Source: Chitinibacter sp046530675 (GTDB lineage: Bacteria > Pseudomonadota > Gammaproteobacteria > Burkholderiales > Chitinibacteraceae). Taken from it: a DNA stretch of 64,000 nt. Below are positions 1-7,774 of this stretch, in pieces. The DNA is taken from the NCBI RefSeq assembly GCF_046530675.1, contig NZ_CP172558.1:2418001-2482000 (forward strand). Reading direction: 5' to 3'. A program made the translations under genes and the position numbers. The stretch's first letter is position 1; every line of letters starts with the position of its first letter. The notes below the pieces were generated by a model. It made no database searches. It was given only the letters and a program-made list of their open reading frames with translations, and was not told the origin of the DNA.

Positions 1-872
1 TCCAGATGCGTGTAAATCTGGGTGGTCGCAATACTGGCGTGGCCGAGCAGCTCCTGCACCGCACGCAAATCACCGGATGATTGCAGCAAATGGCTGGCGC
101 AGCTATGGCGCAGTTTATGCGGGTAGAGCGGTTCCTTGATTCCCAGTTTGACTTGCCAGTGCCTTAAGCGCAATTGCACCGCGCGAGTCGTCAAAGGGGT
201 GCCATTCTTGCTGACAAACACGGTATTGGTCTGGCCACGAACCCATTGAGGGCGAATCGTTAACCAGTGTCGCAAAGCTTCGATTGCCGCTTTGCCGATC
301 GGCACGATCCGGGTTTTATTGCCTTTACCGGTGATGCTGGCCATCCCGTGCGGTATATCCAGATCAATCAGCCTGACGTTGACCAGCTCGCCGACTCGCA
401 GTCCCGACGAATACGCCAGCTCGAAAATTGCCTTGTCGCGGGCATCGAGTCCCTCGTCGTCGGGCATATTTTCGAGAAAGCCGACGGCGTTATCACTATT
501 GAGTGTGGCGGGCAGGGCTTTGCTGACTTTGGGCGCTTTGATGCCTTCGACCGGATTGAGCGGCCAGTGAAAATCGCGAATCATCAGCCGGTAAAAAACA
601 CGCCAGGCCGATAAAATCCGGGCAATTGAACGGCCAGATAAACCACTACTTGCCAGCTGGCGAATAAAACCGCGGATTTGTTGCGCGCCAAGCTGCTCCA
701 GATTGTGTGACTGACTTAAGCGAGCCAGATGTTGTAAATCGCGCTCGTAGGCCGCCATCGTGTGCGGGCTGGCCATTTTTTCACCTTGCAAATGGCGGAA
801 AAAATGGACAAATAGCGCCTGAGTGGCGCTATCTGGTGTAAATGTATTTGCTGCGACTTTATGCTTGGGCAT
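1..872 (-). CDS. xerC: Tyrosine recombinase XerC (3' end beyond window)
   Basis: XerC and XerD resolve chromosome dimers at dif next to FtsK at the septum. I read about 290 codons on the minus strand. An N-terminal SAM-like core-binding domain (SPHTMAAYERDL) is followed by the catalytic domain, with the first Arg in SSGLRVGEL, HKLRHSCAS for the His-x-x-Arg box, LLGHAS, and the nucleophile Tyr in TQIYTHL. Only about ten C-terminal residues should be missing. The start ATG at 872 overlaps the end of the upstream DUF484 gene by 14 nt, which suggests translational coupling. An internal Met at SPHT is possible, but the longer frame has the usual length. The order dapF-DUF484-xerC is conserved in many proteobacteria. 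Confidence 0.93.
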   Translation of the reverse strand, partial: MPKHKVAANTFTPDSATQALFVHFFRHLQGEKMASPHTMAAYERDLQHLARLSQSHNLEQLGAQQIRGFIRQLASSGLSGRSIARILSAWRVFYRLMIRDFHWPLNPVEGIKAPKVSKALPATLNSDNAVGFLENMPDDEGLDARDKAIFELAYSSGLRVGELVNVRLIDLDIPHGMASITGKGNKTRIVPIGKAAIEALRHWLTIRPQWVRGQTNTVFVSKNGTPLTTRAVQLRLRHWQVKLGIKEPLYPHKLRHSCASHLLQSSGDLRAVQELLGHASIATTQIYTHL

Positions 873-1524
873 CGTCAGGAATGACGCGCCTGATGGCCGC
901 CGACACCAGCTCGGACAGGCGCTGCAGATACAGCGTTCCCATATCGGGGTAAAAACGGTCGCTGTCATTGCTGGCCAATACCAGGATGCCAAAGGGCGTT
1001 TCTCCCTGTTTCAGGGCAAACTGGGCAAATGATTTTAGCTCGCCCGTATCGCTCGCAAACCAGTCGAGTACCTCGTCGGTCACATAAGGCCCGCAATAGG
1101 GAGAAACCAGATTTTCAGCCAGTTTGCTGATGGTTTCGCTGACCGGCGAGAATTCCATCAGGTTGCAGTCACCAGCAGGTAGCCACAGACGCAGGGTCAT
1201 AAAGGGAACGCCAAAACGTTCTTTCAAATGATATTCGAGCGTCCCGATAATCGAAGACAGATCATTCGCGCGCATCAAATCGACGGTGAGGTGATGCAGT
1301 TTGTTGGAAATGCTATCGTTTTCGACGCCAAACTGCAGCAGCTCGCTAAGACGAACTTCTAATTGACGATTGCGGTCACGCAGTGTCAGTAATTGACGCT
1401 CGGCCAGTGAAACGGCATGGCCGCCATGACTGTGCGGGACAAAAATCTGTGCAATATCGTCTGCAAAATCGTCAAAAAATGCCGGATTTTGCTTGAGCCA
1501 TAGAACAATATCATTCGCTTGCAT
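859..1524 (-). CDS. DUF484 family protein
   Basis: A 221-residue cytoplasmic protein of the DUF484 family (YigA-like). The N-terminus carries the typical IVLWLKQNPAFFDDFADDI segment, followed by a coiled-coil-like stretch (LLTLRDRNRQLEVRLSELL) and a GAF-like C-terminal half. The molecular role of the family is not established. It lies between dapF and xerC, 11 nt after dapF and overlapping xerC by 14 nt, so the three genes almost certainly form one transcript. There is no signal peptide or membrane segment. Confidence 0.9.
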   Translation of the reverse strand: MQANDIVLWLKQNPAFFDDFADDIAQIFVPHSHGGHAVSLAERQLLTLRDRNRQLEVRLSELLQFGVENDSISNKLHHLTVDLMRANDLSSIIGTLEYHLKERFGVPFMTLRLWLPAGDCNLMEFSPVSETISKLAENLVSPYCGPYVTDEVLDWFASDTGELKSFAQFALKQGETPFGILVLASNDSDRFYPDMGTLYLQRLSELVSAAIRRVIPDDAQA

Positions 1525-1535
1525 GTTGCCCTCGA

Positions 1536-2366
1536 TTAAATATCTATAGAACCTTCAAATACGGTAACCGCAGGTCCCGTCATCATCACTGGCTGACCTG
1601 TGCCAGCCCACGAAATATGTAAATCGCCACCACGGGTATGCACCAGCACAGTTTCATCGAGCAGGCCGCGGCGGATTCCGGTGACGACCGCAGCGCAGGC
1701 GCCCGTACCACAGGCCAGCGTTTCACCGGCCGCGCGTTCAAACACTCGCAGGCGGATTTGACGACGACTGATGATCTGCATAAAGCCGGCGTTCACTTTT
1801 TGTGGGAAGCGCGGGTGATTTTCGATCAAGGGGCCGTGCTCAAGCACCGGCGCGTCATCGACTGATTCAACAACCTGCACGGCATGTGGGTTACCCATCG
1901 AAACGACCGAAATGTCATAAACCTGACCATCAACGATCAGCGGGTCAATGATGGCTTCGTCGGGAGCCTGAAATGGGATTTCCTGCGGTTTGAAACGCGG
2001 CACGCCCATATTGACGGTGACATTGCCGTCGGATTCGAGCTTGGGATAAATCACGCCTTTGGCGGTTTCGACGGCGATTTCGGTTTTGTCGCTCAAGCCT
2101 TGATCGAAAACAAAGCGGGAAAAACAGCGCGAGCCATTGCCGCACTGCTCAACTTCGGAGCCGTCGCAATTGAAAATGCGGTAGCGAAAGTCGATGCCGG
2201 GTGTGCTGCTTTTTTCAACCAACAACAGTTGATCAAAACCGATGCCGAAATGGCGATCACCGAGCTGGCCAATTTGTTCGCTGCTGAGCGTTACTTGCTG
2301 GCGAACACCGTCGATCACCATAAAATCATTGCCCAGGCCCTGCATTTTGCTGAATTTTAATTTCAT
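1536..2366 (-). CDS. dapF: Diaminopimelate epimerase DapF
   Basis: Converts LL- to meso-diaminopimelate for lysine and peptidoglycan synthesis. The protein has 276 residues, the usual length, and begins MKLKFSKMQGLGNDF. Both catalytic cysteines are visible: the first in EQCGNGSRC, the second in LACGTGACAA. The two-lobed fold with GNPHAV in the second half fits. I chose the ATG at 2366 over an upstream in-frame ATG (2423) because family members start at this motif. It is the first gene of the dapF-DUF484-xerC set. Confidence 0.97.
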   Translation of the reverse strand: MKLKFSKMQGLGNDFMVIDGVRQQVTLSSEQIGQLGDRHFGIGFDQLLLVEKSSTPGIDFRYRIFNCDGSEVEQCGNGSRCFSRFVFDQGLSDKTEIAVETAKGVIYPKLESDGNVTVNMGVPRFKPQEIPFQAPDEAIIDPLIVDGQVYDISVVSMGNPHAVQVVESVDDAPVLEHGPLIENHPRFPQKVNAGFMQIISRRQIRLRVFERAAGETLACGTGACAAVVTGIRRGLLDETVLVHTRGGDLHISWAGTGQPVMMTGPAVTVFEGSIDI

Positions 2367-2424
2367 GCTGTCGGTATTTTCTTGAAGTTGGATAAGGCTA
2401 ACGCTGCAGTGCAGCAGCGGCAAG

Positions 2425-2847
2425 TTAATCTGCGAAAAGTCGGCCGTATTCGACCATTAAGCAACGATCCATCACGATGGGAATCCCGGCCGCTTTGGCG
2501 CGTTCGGCCGCCGCCTCGTCGATAATACCCAGTTGCAGCCAGATGGCTTTGGCGCCGCGCCCAATTGCTTCGTCGACGACATGACCCGCTTCTTCGCTGC
2601 GGCGGAACACATTCACCAGATCAATTTCGCCGGGAACGCTCGCCAGATCGGGATATACCTTTTCCCCAAGGATACTCGCCAGCGGTTTGGGCGTGACCGG
2701 AATAATCTTGAAGCCCCATTGCTGCATCAATTTACTCACGCCATGGCTGGCACGCGTCGGCTTGTCGGACAGACCGACCACGGCGATGCGTTTGGTTGCG
2801 AGCAAAATGGCTTTGATTTCTGCATCGGACGGATTCTGGAAAGTCAT
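2425..2847 (-). CDS. CoA-binding protein (YccU-like)
   Basis: A 140-residue single Rossmann-like domain of the CoA-binding family. Visible features are the nucleotide-binding start RIAVVGLSDKPTRASHGV, the VNVFRRSE segment, and AIWLQLGI with DRCLMVEYGR near the end. The family resembles the CoA-binding domain of succinyl-CoA synthetase. The physiological role is not known. It is a stand-alone minus-strand gene about 58 nt upstream of dapF and could be co-transcribed with it. Confidence 0.88.
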   Translation of the reverse strand: MTFQNPSDAEIKAILLATKRIAVVGLSDKPTRASHGVSKLMQQWGFKIIPVTPKPLASILGEKVYPDLASVPGEIDLVNVFRRSEEAGHVVDEAIGRGAKAIWLQLGIIDEAAAERAKAAGIPIVMDRCLMVEYGRLFAD

Positions 2848-2862
2848 GCTGGCTTATCCTGT

Positions 2863-2914
2863 GGGTATCTTGCTGTAGATTAATCCGCTATTGCTCTGGG
2901 GGTGTATACACCCC
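2863..2914. repeat. Intergenic palindromic element (copy 1)
   Basis: Between the CoA-binding gene and the DUF3147 gene. It starts with GGGTATCTTGCTGTAG and ends in a perfect 16-bp palindrome at 2899-2914 (GGGGTGTATACACCCC) that touches the DUF3147 stop codon. The layout resembles the elements at 4301-4350, 7069-7117 and 47256-47304, so I treat it as a divergent member of one dispersed hairpin family. An operator is an alternative. Confidence 0.45.
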
Positions 2915-3273
2915 TAGAGTAGGTGAATCTGAAAGCGTGCCAAGAGCTGGGCGTAGACAAAAAACAAAGCGATCGTTGCGACTGCACTGACGATCAGCGC
3001 TGGCCAAAAACCCAGTTTCGCCAGCAAAAATGGAAAAACCAGAAACATCGGCAAAGTCGGCAACACATACCAGAAGGTATACCAGGCATGCGCAGCAATT
3101 CTGGCATCGGGTTGTTTTTCAACATAAAGCCAGATCAGCGTCAGGCAGGTGACCAGTGGCAGCGCGGCCAGTAAGCCTCCAATCCGCTCATAGCGGCTGG
3201 CGACTTCGGAAATACCGACCACCACGGCGGCGGTGATCAGGTATTTGGCGATCAGATACGCGGTGTTGCCCAT
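2914..3273 (-). CDS. DUF3147 family membrane protein
   Basis: A 119-residue inner-membrane protein with four hydrophobic stretches. The first contains YLITAAVVVGISEVASR, the second LLAALPLVTCLTLIWLYV, the third WYVLPTLPMFLVFPFLL and the last ALIVSAVATIALFFVY. Length and layout match DUF3147, whose function is unknown. The start is 1 nt downstream of the RidA stop, so the two are probably co-transcribed. Confidence 0.85.
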   Translation of the reverse strand: MGNTAYLIAKYLITAAVVVGISEVASRYERIGGLLAALPLVTCLTLIWLYVEKQPDARIAAHAWYTFWYVLPTLPMFLVFPFLLAKLGFWPALIVSAVATIALFFVYAQLLARFQIHLL

Positions 3274-3274
3274 A

Positions 3275-3655
3275 TTAACCCAGTACCATCACCGCATCGG
3301 CTTCAACAATTGCGCCTTTAGGCAGTGCCGCAGCCTGCACAGCTGCGCGAGCCGGGAAGGGCGCGCTGAAGTATTCGCCCATGATTTCATTCAATTTGGC
3401 AAAGTTGGCCAGATCAACGACAAACACACCCAGCTTGACGATGTCGGACAAATCGCCACCGGCGGCCTGACATACCGCGCGTAGGTTCTGGAAAACGCGA
3501 TGTGTTTGCGCTTCAAAACCGTCAGCCAGCTCGCCGCTCACCGGATCAAGGCCGATCTGGCCCGACAAATACACGGTGTTGCCGACTTTGACCGCCTGCG
3601 AATAAGTGCCAACGGCTTTCGGTGCGTTATCGGAATGGATGATTGCTTTGCTCAT
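3275..3655 (-). CDS. ridA: RidA family reactive-intermediate deaminase
   Basis: RidA proteins hydrolyse reactive enamine/imine intermediates from PLP enzymes such as threonine dehydratase. This one has 126 residues with the signature NTVYLSGQIGLDP near the N-terminus, the conserved Arg in FPARAAVQAAALPKGA, and an acidic IVEADAVM end. It is a cytosolic trimer in characterised members. The ATG at 3655 is preceded by AAGGAA at good spacing, better than the in-frame start 21 nt upstream. Confidence 0.92.
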   Translation of the reverse strand: MSKAIIHSDNAPKAVGTYSQAVKVGNTVYLSGQIGLDPVSGELADGFEAQTHRVFQNLRAVCQAAGGDLSDIVKLGVFVVDLANFAKLNEIMGEYFSAPFPARAAVQAAALPKGAIVEADAVMVLG

Positions 3656-3689
3656 GGTGTGTTCCTTTTTCATCAAAAAAATAATATCC

Positions 3690-3708
3690 GTAGGAGCGGG
3701 CTCGCCCG
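3690..3708. repeat. REP-like half element
   Basis: Upstream of ridA the sequence TAGGAGCGGGCTCGCCCG resembles one arm of the element at 54217-54259, whose reverse strand reads CGTAGGAGCGGGCTTGCCCG. It carries its own short GCGGGCTCGCCCG-type hairpin. I read it as a solo member of a REP-like family. Confidence 0.5.
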
Positions 3709-3709
3709 A

Positions 3710-4276
3710 TTAATTACGTTTATTGGCATTAATCGCATACGGCTCGGGATGCACGCGACCTTTGTGCAGCAAATCATCTGCGGCATAAATATGGACAATT
3801 TCGACCAGAATCAGGTCGGCAACGACCGGATTGCCGATCGCGATTTGCTGCAAAAACCGGCCTTCGAGCGCGACGCCGCAATTTTCCAGTCGTGGCGTTT
3901 TGACCTGTTGCGAAGGACTAAATTGCAGTCCGAGTGCGTCGATTTGTTCCTGCGAAGGCGGAATGCCCGATCCGGTAGCATGCACGGCCGGTGCGTGATC
4001 GTGCGACGGGATATGGATCACGCAATCGCCGGTTTGCTGCAAATTGAGCGCGGTGTCTTTCTGCTCGTTCTCGCCTTCGTTTGCCATGCGCCGGTTGACG
4101 CTGAGCGACACAATCATCGGGTCGCTGGAGACAATATTGAAATAGGAAAATGGCGCGATATTGATTTTGCCAGCCGCATCAATGCTGCTCACCCAGGCAA
4201 TCGGCCGCGGCACGACGCAGTCGGTGATCAGATTGTATTTTTCGCTCGGCGACAATGTCGCGACTGGCCATTCCAT
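3710..4276 (-). CDS. Flavin reductase-like / flavoprotein
   Basis: A 188-residue protein of the flavin-reductase split-barrel family. The N-terminal motif VVPRPIAWVSSIDAAGKINIAPFSYFN is typical of members that bind FMN and use NAD(P)H. The middle segment DPMIVSLSVNRR also fits. It is soluble with no signal peptide. Neither the partner enzyme nor the substrate can be read from the neighbours (ridA downstream, hemW upstream). Confidence 0.85.
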   Translation of the reverse strand: MEWPVATLSPSEKYNLITDCVVPRPIAWVSSIDAAGKINIAPFSYFNIVSSDPMIVSLSVNRRMANEGENEQKDTALNLQQTGDCVIHIPSHDHAPAVHATGSGIPPSQEQIDALGLQFSPSQQVKTPRLENCGVALEGRFLQQIAIGNPVVADLILVEIVHIYAADDLLHKGRVHPEPYAINANKRN

Positions 4277-4300
4277 AAAAAATCCTATTGGTACGGGTGT

Positions 4301-4350
4301 TAGGTATGTGCTTGCTGCTTAATATTATTCTAGGTTACAGCCATATACCC
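4301..4350. repeat. Intergenic palindromic element (copy 2)
   Basis: In the gap between the flavin-reductase gene and hemW. A left arm TAGGTATGTGCTTGCTG and a right arm ACAGCCATATACCC can pair imperfectly. The right arm is nearly identical to the arms at 7103-7116 and 47294-47304. No gene is visible in the rest of this gap (4277-4432). Confidence 0.5.
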
Positions 4351-4432
4351 ATTGTATTCTTGATTGCATTGCGCTGGCTTACGGCCTTTGGACTTAGTGT
4401 ATTGCTCATGCCTTGTTGTGGCCTAACCCATC

Positions 4433-5623
4433 CTACGGTAAAAAACGTTCCATCAACACATTCAAAAAGCGCTGGCCTTTCTCTGTCGGCTTGACCCAGT
4501 GTAAATCCCTTTCGAGCAGGCCCTCACGACAGGCGCGTTCGATTTCAGCGAAGATTTTGCTTTGCGGCTGTCCGGTGCGCTCGGTAAATAACGCCAGCGG
4601 AAAACCTTCGGTCAGGCGCAATAGATTGAGCATAAATTCAAACGGCAATTCGCTTTTCTCGACGACGTTTTCGGTCTGAATCGCATTGCCGGCGGCCATT
4701 TTGGCCAAGTATTCCGTCGGCTGTTTATAGCGTGCCTGGCGAATGATTTTATCGTGAAAACTGATTTTGCCGTGCGCGCCAGCGCCAATGCCCAGGTAAT
4801 CGCCAAACTGCCAGTAATTCAGATTGTGCTGGCTGCGCCGTCCACTTTTCGCGAAAGCACTGGTTTCATAATGCTCAAAACCGGCGCTCGCCAGTTCAGC
4901 TTCGATCATTTCCTGCATATCGGCGGCCAGATCGTCGTCGGGCAGCGCGGGCGGGTAGCGATGAAACAGCGTATTGGGTTCGAGCGTGAGGTGATAGGCG
5001 CTTAAATGCGTTGAATTGCATTCAATCGCCAGACGAATATCGGCCTGTGCCTGCGCCAGACTTTGCTTGGGCAGCGCGTACATGATGTCGAGGTTGAAAT
5101 TGCTAAAATGCTGATGCGCAATTTCGACCGCGCGCAAGGCTTCGTCGCGATTATGAATCCGCCCCAAGGCGCTTAAATGCTCAGGATTAAAGCTTTGAAT
5201 GCCGATTGAGAGCCGGTTGATCCCCGCTGCGGCGTAGCCGGCGAACTTTTCGATCTCGAATGTCCCCGGATTGGCTTCGAGCGTAATTTCAGCGTCGGGG
5301 TTGAGCTTGACGCGTGCGCGAATCGCCTCCAGCAATCTGTCCATGCTGGCGGCTGAGAATAAACTCGGCGTGCCGCCGCCCATGAAGATGCTCGAAACCG
5401 AACGCCCCCAGACTTGCGGCAGCACACTTTCCAGATCGCTAATCAGCGCGTCGATATATTGATCCTCAGGCAGACCGCTCGCGGTGGTGGCATCTTTGAC
5501 CGCATGCGAGTTGAAGTCGCAATACGGGCATTTCTTCACGCACCACGGGAAATGAATATACAAAGCCAGTGGCGGCAGTGCGGTGAGGCCGGACGAGAGT
5601 TGCTGAAGCGAAATGGTCTGCAT
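4433..5623 (-). CDS. hemW: HemW, heme chaperone (radical SAM)
   Basis: A radical-SAM protein of the HemN-like group that transfers heme rather than acting as coproporphyrinogen dehydrogenase. The protein has 396 residues. The 4Fe-4S ligands appear as CVKKCPYCDF after ALYIHFPW. The glycine-rich SAM motif is FMGGGTPS, and GIQSFNPEHLSALGRIH and the HemN C-terminal domain follow. The CxxxCxYC spacing without an extra N-terminal Cys favours HemW over true HemN. It lies downstream of rdgB on the same strand. Confidence 0.93.
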   Translation of the reverse strand: MQTISLQQLSSGLTALPPLALYIHFPWCVKKCPYCDFNSHAVKDATTASGLPEDQYIDALISDLESVLPQVWGRSVSSIFMGGGTPSLFSAASMDRLLEAIRARVKLNPDAEITLEANPGTFEIEKFAGYAAAGINRLSIGIQSFNPEHLSALGRIHNRDEALRAVEIAHQHFSNFNLDIMYALPKQSLAQAQADIRLAIECNSTHLSAYHLTLEPNTLFHRYPPALPDDDLAADMQEMIEAELASAGFEHYETSAFAKSGRRSQHNLNYWQFGDYLGIGAGAHGKISFHDKIIRQARYKQPTEYLAKMAAGNAIQTENVVEKSELPFEFMLNLLRLTEGFPLALFTERTGQPQSKIFAEIERACREGLLERDLHWVKPTEKGQRFLNVLMERFLP

Positions 5624-5628
5624 GGTGC

Positions 5629-6189
5629 TTATTGTTTGGCGGTTTTGGCCATGGCTTTTTTGGAGTATTCGACCATGCCATTGAGCACTTTGTAGTCAGG
5701 GTGGCTAGTTTTAATGTCCATTTTGCCGTCATTCATTGCAGCAAAATACTGTTTGCACGCGGCTTCCGGGCCTTTTTTCTCGAATGCAGTTTTGATGACT
5801 GAATCGGATTGTTCATTGAAGGTTTTTTTCATATCCGCCTGTACTTTTTTGGCGGTTTCTTCACCTTCAAATTGCTGGACTGTCGCAAAATAGCCGCCCA
5901 TATAATCGGCGTGGGTTTGCAGGTAGATTTTATTTTTATCGATCCATTTTTTGAGTGAAGCCTTGATTTTTTCTTCGTTCAAATCGGGTTTGTCCTTGCA
6001 GGCCATCGCCATTTTCTGCTGAATGATGATGGTCATGCTCAGATTGCCGGTGGCCTGATTGCGCTCGGGGGTAAATGGATTGTTGATTTCGCTCACTGCC
6101 GAAGCCTGGCTGGCTTTTTTGGACGGGGTTGCCGCCATGCTGGTGGCAACCGGGAAAACGAGCGCGAGCGCCAATAGAGCTTTTTTCAT
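5629..6189 (-). CDS. Secreted protein of unknown function
   Basis: 186 residues with a clear Sec signal peptide (MKKALLALALVFPVATSMAA, cleavage near residue 20). The mature part is a lysine-rich, mostly helical periplasmic domain with two cysteines (AMACKDKPDL and EAACKQYF) that could form a disulfide. I do not recognise the family. The ATG at 6189 is chosen because the signal peptide starts there. It ends 5 nt before hemW and is likely co-transcribed with it. Confidence 0.75.
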   Translation of the reverse strand: MKKALLALALVFPVATSMAATPSKKASQASAVSEINNPFTPERNQATGNLSMTIIIQQKMAMACKDKPDLNEEKIKASLKKWIDKNKIYLQTHADYMGGYFATVQQFEGEETAKKVQADMKKTFNEQSDSVIKTAFEKKGPEAACKQYFAAMNDGKMDIKTSHPDYKVLNGMVEYSKKAMAKTAKQ

Positions 6190-6226
6190 GTGATTTCTCT
6201 GTGGATTTGAATTGAAATTGGGGGAT

Positions 6227-6466
6227 TCAGGATTTGCGATAGGGGTCATGCAGTCTATCGACCAGTTGATGCAGCACTTGCCGCATCTGTTCGGCCGAGA
6301 CTTCCATCAATAAACCGTCTTCAAACAGGTCTTGTGCCATTTGCGACAATTCATCGAGGTTTTCATTCATGACTTTGACTTTCTCGGTGCACGACACCAC
6401 GCTGCCATCGTCGCGGCACCATTTGGCCCAGCGGCTTTCGCCGTGGCTGAGATGGGGGTGGCTCAT
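6227..6466 (-). CDS. Small conserved-looking protein of unknown function
   Basis: 79 residues. A basic, Trp/Cys-containing N-terminus (GESRWAKWCRDDGSVVSC) is followed by an amphipathic acidic helix region (ENLDELSQMAQDLFEDGLLMEVSAEQMRQVL). Its ATG overlaps the rdgB stop in an ATGA arrangement, which points to translational coupling and supports it as real. I do not recognise the family, and no membrane segment is present. Confidence 0.65.
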   Translation of the reverse strand: MSHPHLSHGESRWAKWCRDDGSVVSCTEKVKVMNENLDELSQMAQDLFEDGLLMEVSAEQMRQVLHQLVDRLHDPYRKS

Positions 6467-7056
6467 AAACCGGTTTCCTGCAGTTTCGCGATCAGACTTT
6501 TAAGCGCTTTGGCGCGGTGTGAAATCTGGCTTTTTTCTTCATGCGTAATCTGGGCGACGGTTTTATTCAATTGCGGCAACCAGAACAGCGGATCATAACC
6601 GAAACCGCCTGCCCCCTGTGCAACTTGTGCAATTTCACCGACGCAAACGCCGTCGGCAATCAGCGGTTGCGGATCATGCTCACTGCGTACCAGCACCAGC
6701 GAAGCATAGTACCAGGCACGACGATCAGATTGGCCGGCCAGCTCAGTCAGCAGCTTGGCATTATTACGCTCGTCCGATTTGGGCTCGCCCGCGTATCTGG
6801 CTGAATAAACGCCGGGTGCGCCGCCTAGCGCGTGAACACAAAGCCCGGAATCATCGGCCAGCGCGGGCAGGCCGGTGATTTTGGCGGCATGCCGCGCTTT
6901 GGCGAGTGCGTTTTCGACAAAAGTGCCATAGGGCTCGGGACATTCGGGGACGTTCAGCTCGCCCTGTGCGATGATCTGCAGCTCGAATGGTGATAGTAAA
7001 TGGGCAAACTCTTTGAGTTTGCCCGCATTATTGCTGGCGAGGACGATTTTCTGCAT
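6463..7056 (-). CDS. rdgB: dITP/XTP pyrophosphatase RdgB
   Basis: Removes non-canonical purine nucleotides (dITP, XTP) from the pool. 197 residues, the usual length for the Ham1 family. The N-terminus IVLASNNAGKLKEF is the substrate-binding signature. ALADDSGLCVHALGGAPGVYSARYAG carries the acidic metal-binding residues, and GFGYDPLFW and SHRAKAL close the fold. It is followed by the coupled 79-residue gene, the secreted protein and hemW. Confidence 0.96.
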   Translation of the reverse strand: MQKIVLASNNAGKLKEFAHLLSPFELQIIAQGELNVPECPEPYGTFVENALAKARHAAKITGLPALADDSGLCVHALGGAPGVYSARYAGEPKSDERNNAKLLTELAGQSDRRAWYYASLVLVRSEHDPQPLIADGVCVGEIAQVAQGAGGFGYDPLFWLPQLNKTVAQITHEEKSQISHRAKALKSLIAKLQETGL

Positions 7057-7068
7057 AGATTAATCTTT

Positions 7069-7117
7069 GGGTATATAGCTGTACTAAATGAAATTTCTGC
7101 CTTGCAGCCATATACTG
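7069..7117. repeat. Intergenic palindromic element (copy 3)
   Basis: Between the retropepsin-like gene and rdgB. GGGTATATAGCTGTA faces TGCAGCCATATACT across a 19-nt loop, giving an imperfect hairpin. It matches the arms of the copies at 4301-4350 and 47256-47304. Confidence 0.6.
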
Positions 7118-7128
7118 TGGCGGGGTAA

Positions 7129-7773
7129 TTAATAAACTTTTTTACTGAGTATCATCAGCTCTTGCTCGCGCTTCATCTGGAAACGGTTAAGGACACTCAT
7201 TCCAACCAGGATAGGGCCATTGTCAACGCTGTCCCGGATCACCGTTTGCACATCATAGAGCATGACATTGCCGACTTTGACTTGAGGTAATTTGATCAGC
7301 CAGGCACCAATCCGGCCATTGGCGGTTTGCGAATAACCGATCTGACCATCCTTGTACTTGATGTTCATGCTGTCGGCCGTGTTGCGAGAAATTGAAAGGT
7401 GAGTCGCTCCGGTATCGACGATGCCTTTCTGGGCGGTCTGATTGATCCCGACGTCAACCATATAATGGCCGCGCTCATCGGGTGTCAGCGTCAGCGAGCC
7501 GCCGCCAGTGGCTTGCCCTGATTCTTGCGAGACATAACCCTGCCCGAGTTGCAGTTGCCGCTGTTTGCCATTACTGCTGATCATGGCCGATTCGGCGTTG
7601 ACGGTGACGATTTTGAATGCGCCGCTTTCCTGTCCGGCTTGCAGGGTTTTTTTCTGCCCATTGATCTGGAACAGACCTTTGTTGCCCATCGTGCCGAGCA
7701 GGACAATATCGTCAGCCAGACTGATGCTGTTTAGGCCGAGCAACAGGATGATAGACACTGCAAATTTGGACAT
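7129..7773 (-). CDS. Retropepsin-like aspartic protease (TIGR02281-type)
   Basis: 214 residues. An N-terminal hydrophobic signal or anchor (FAVSIILLLGLNSISLA) precedes an OB-like segment and a single retropepsin domain with the catalytic motif KGIVDTGATHLSIS and the later hydrophobic turn ILVGMSVLNRF. One aspartate per chain means it must act as a dimer, probably in the periplasm. The ATG at 7773 lies 1 nt past the dusA stop. Substrates of this family are unknown. Confidence 0.83.
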   Translation of the reverse strand: MSKFAVSIILLLGLNSISLADDIVLLGTMGNKGLFQINGQKKTLQAGQESGAFKIVTVNAESAMISSNGKQRQLQLGQGYVSQESGQATGGGSLTLTPDERGHYMVDVGINQTAQKGIVDTGATHLSISRNTADSMNIKYKDGQIGYSQTANGRIGAWLIKLPQVKVGNVMLYDVQTVIRDSVDNGPILVGMSVLNRFQMKREQELMILSKKVY

Positions 7774-7774
7774 A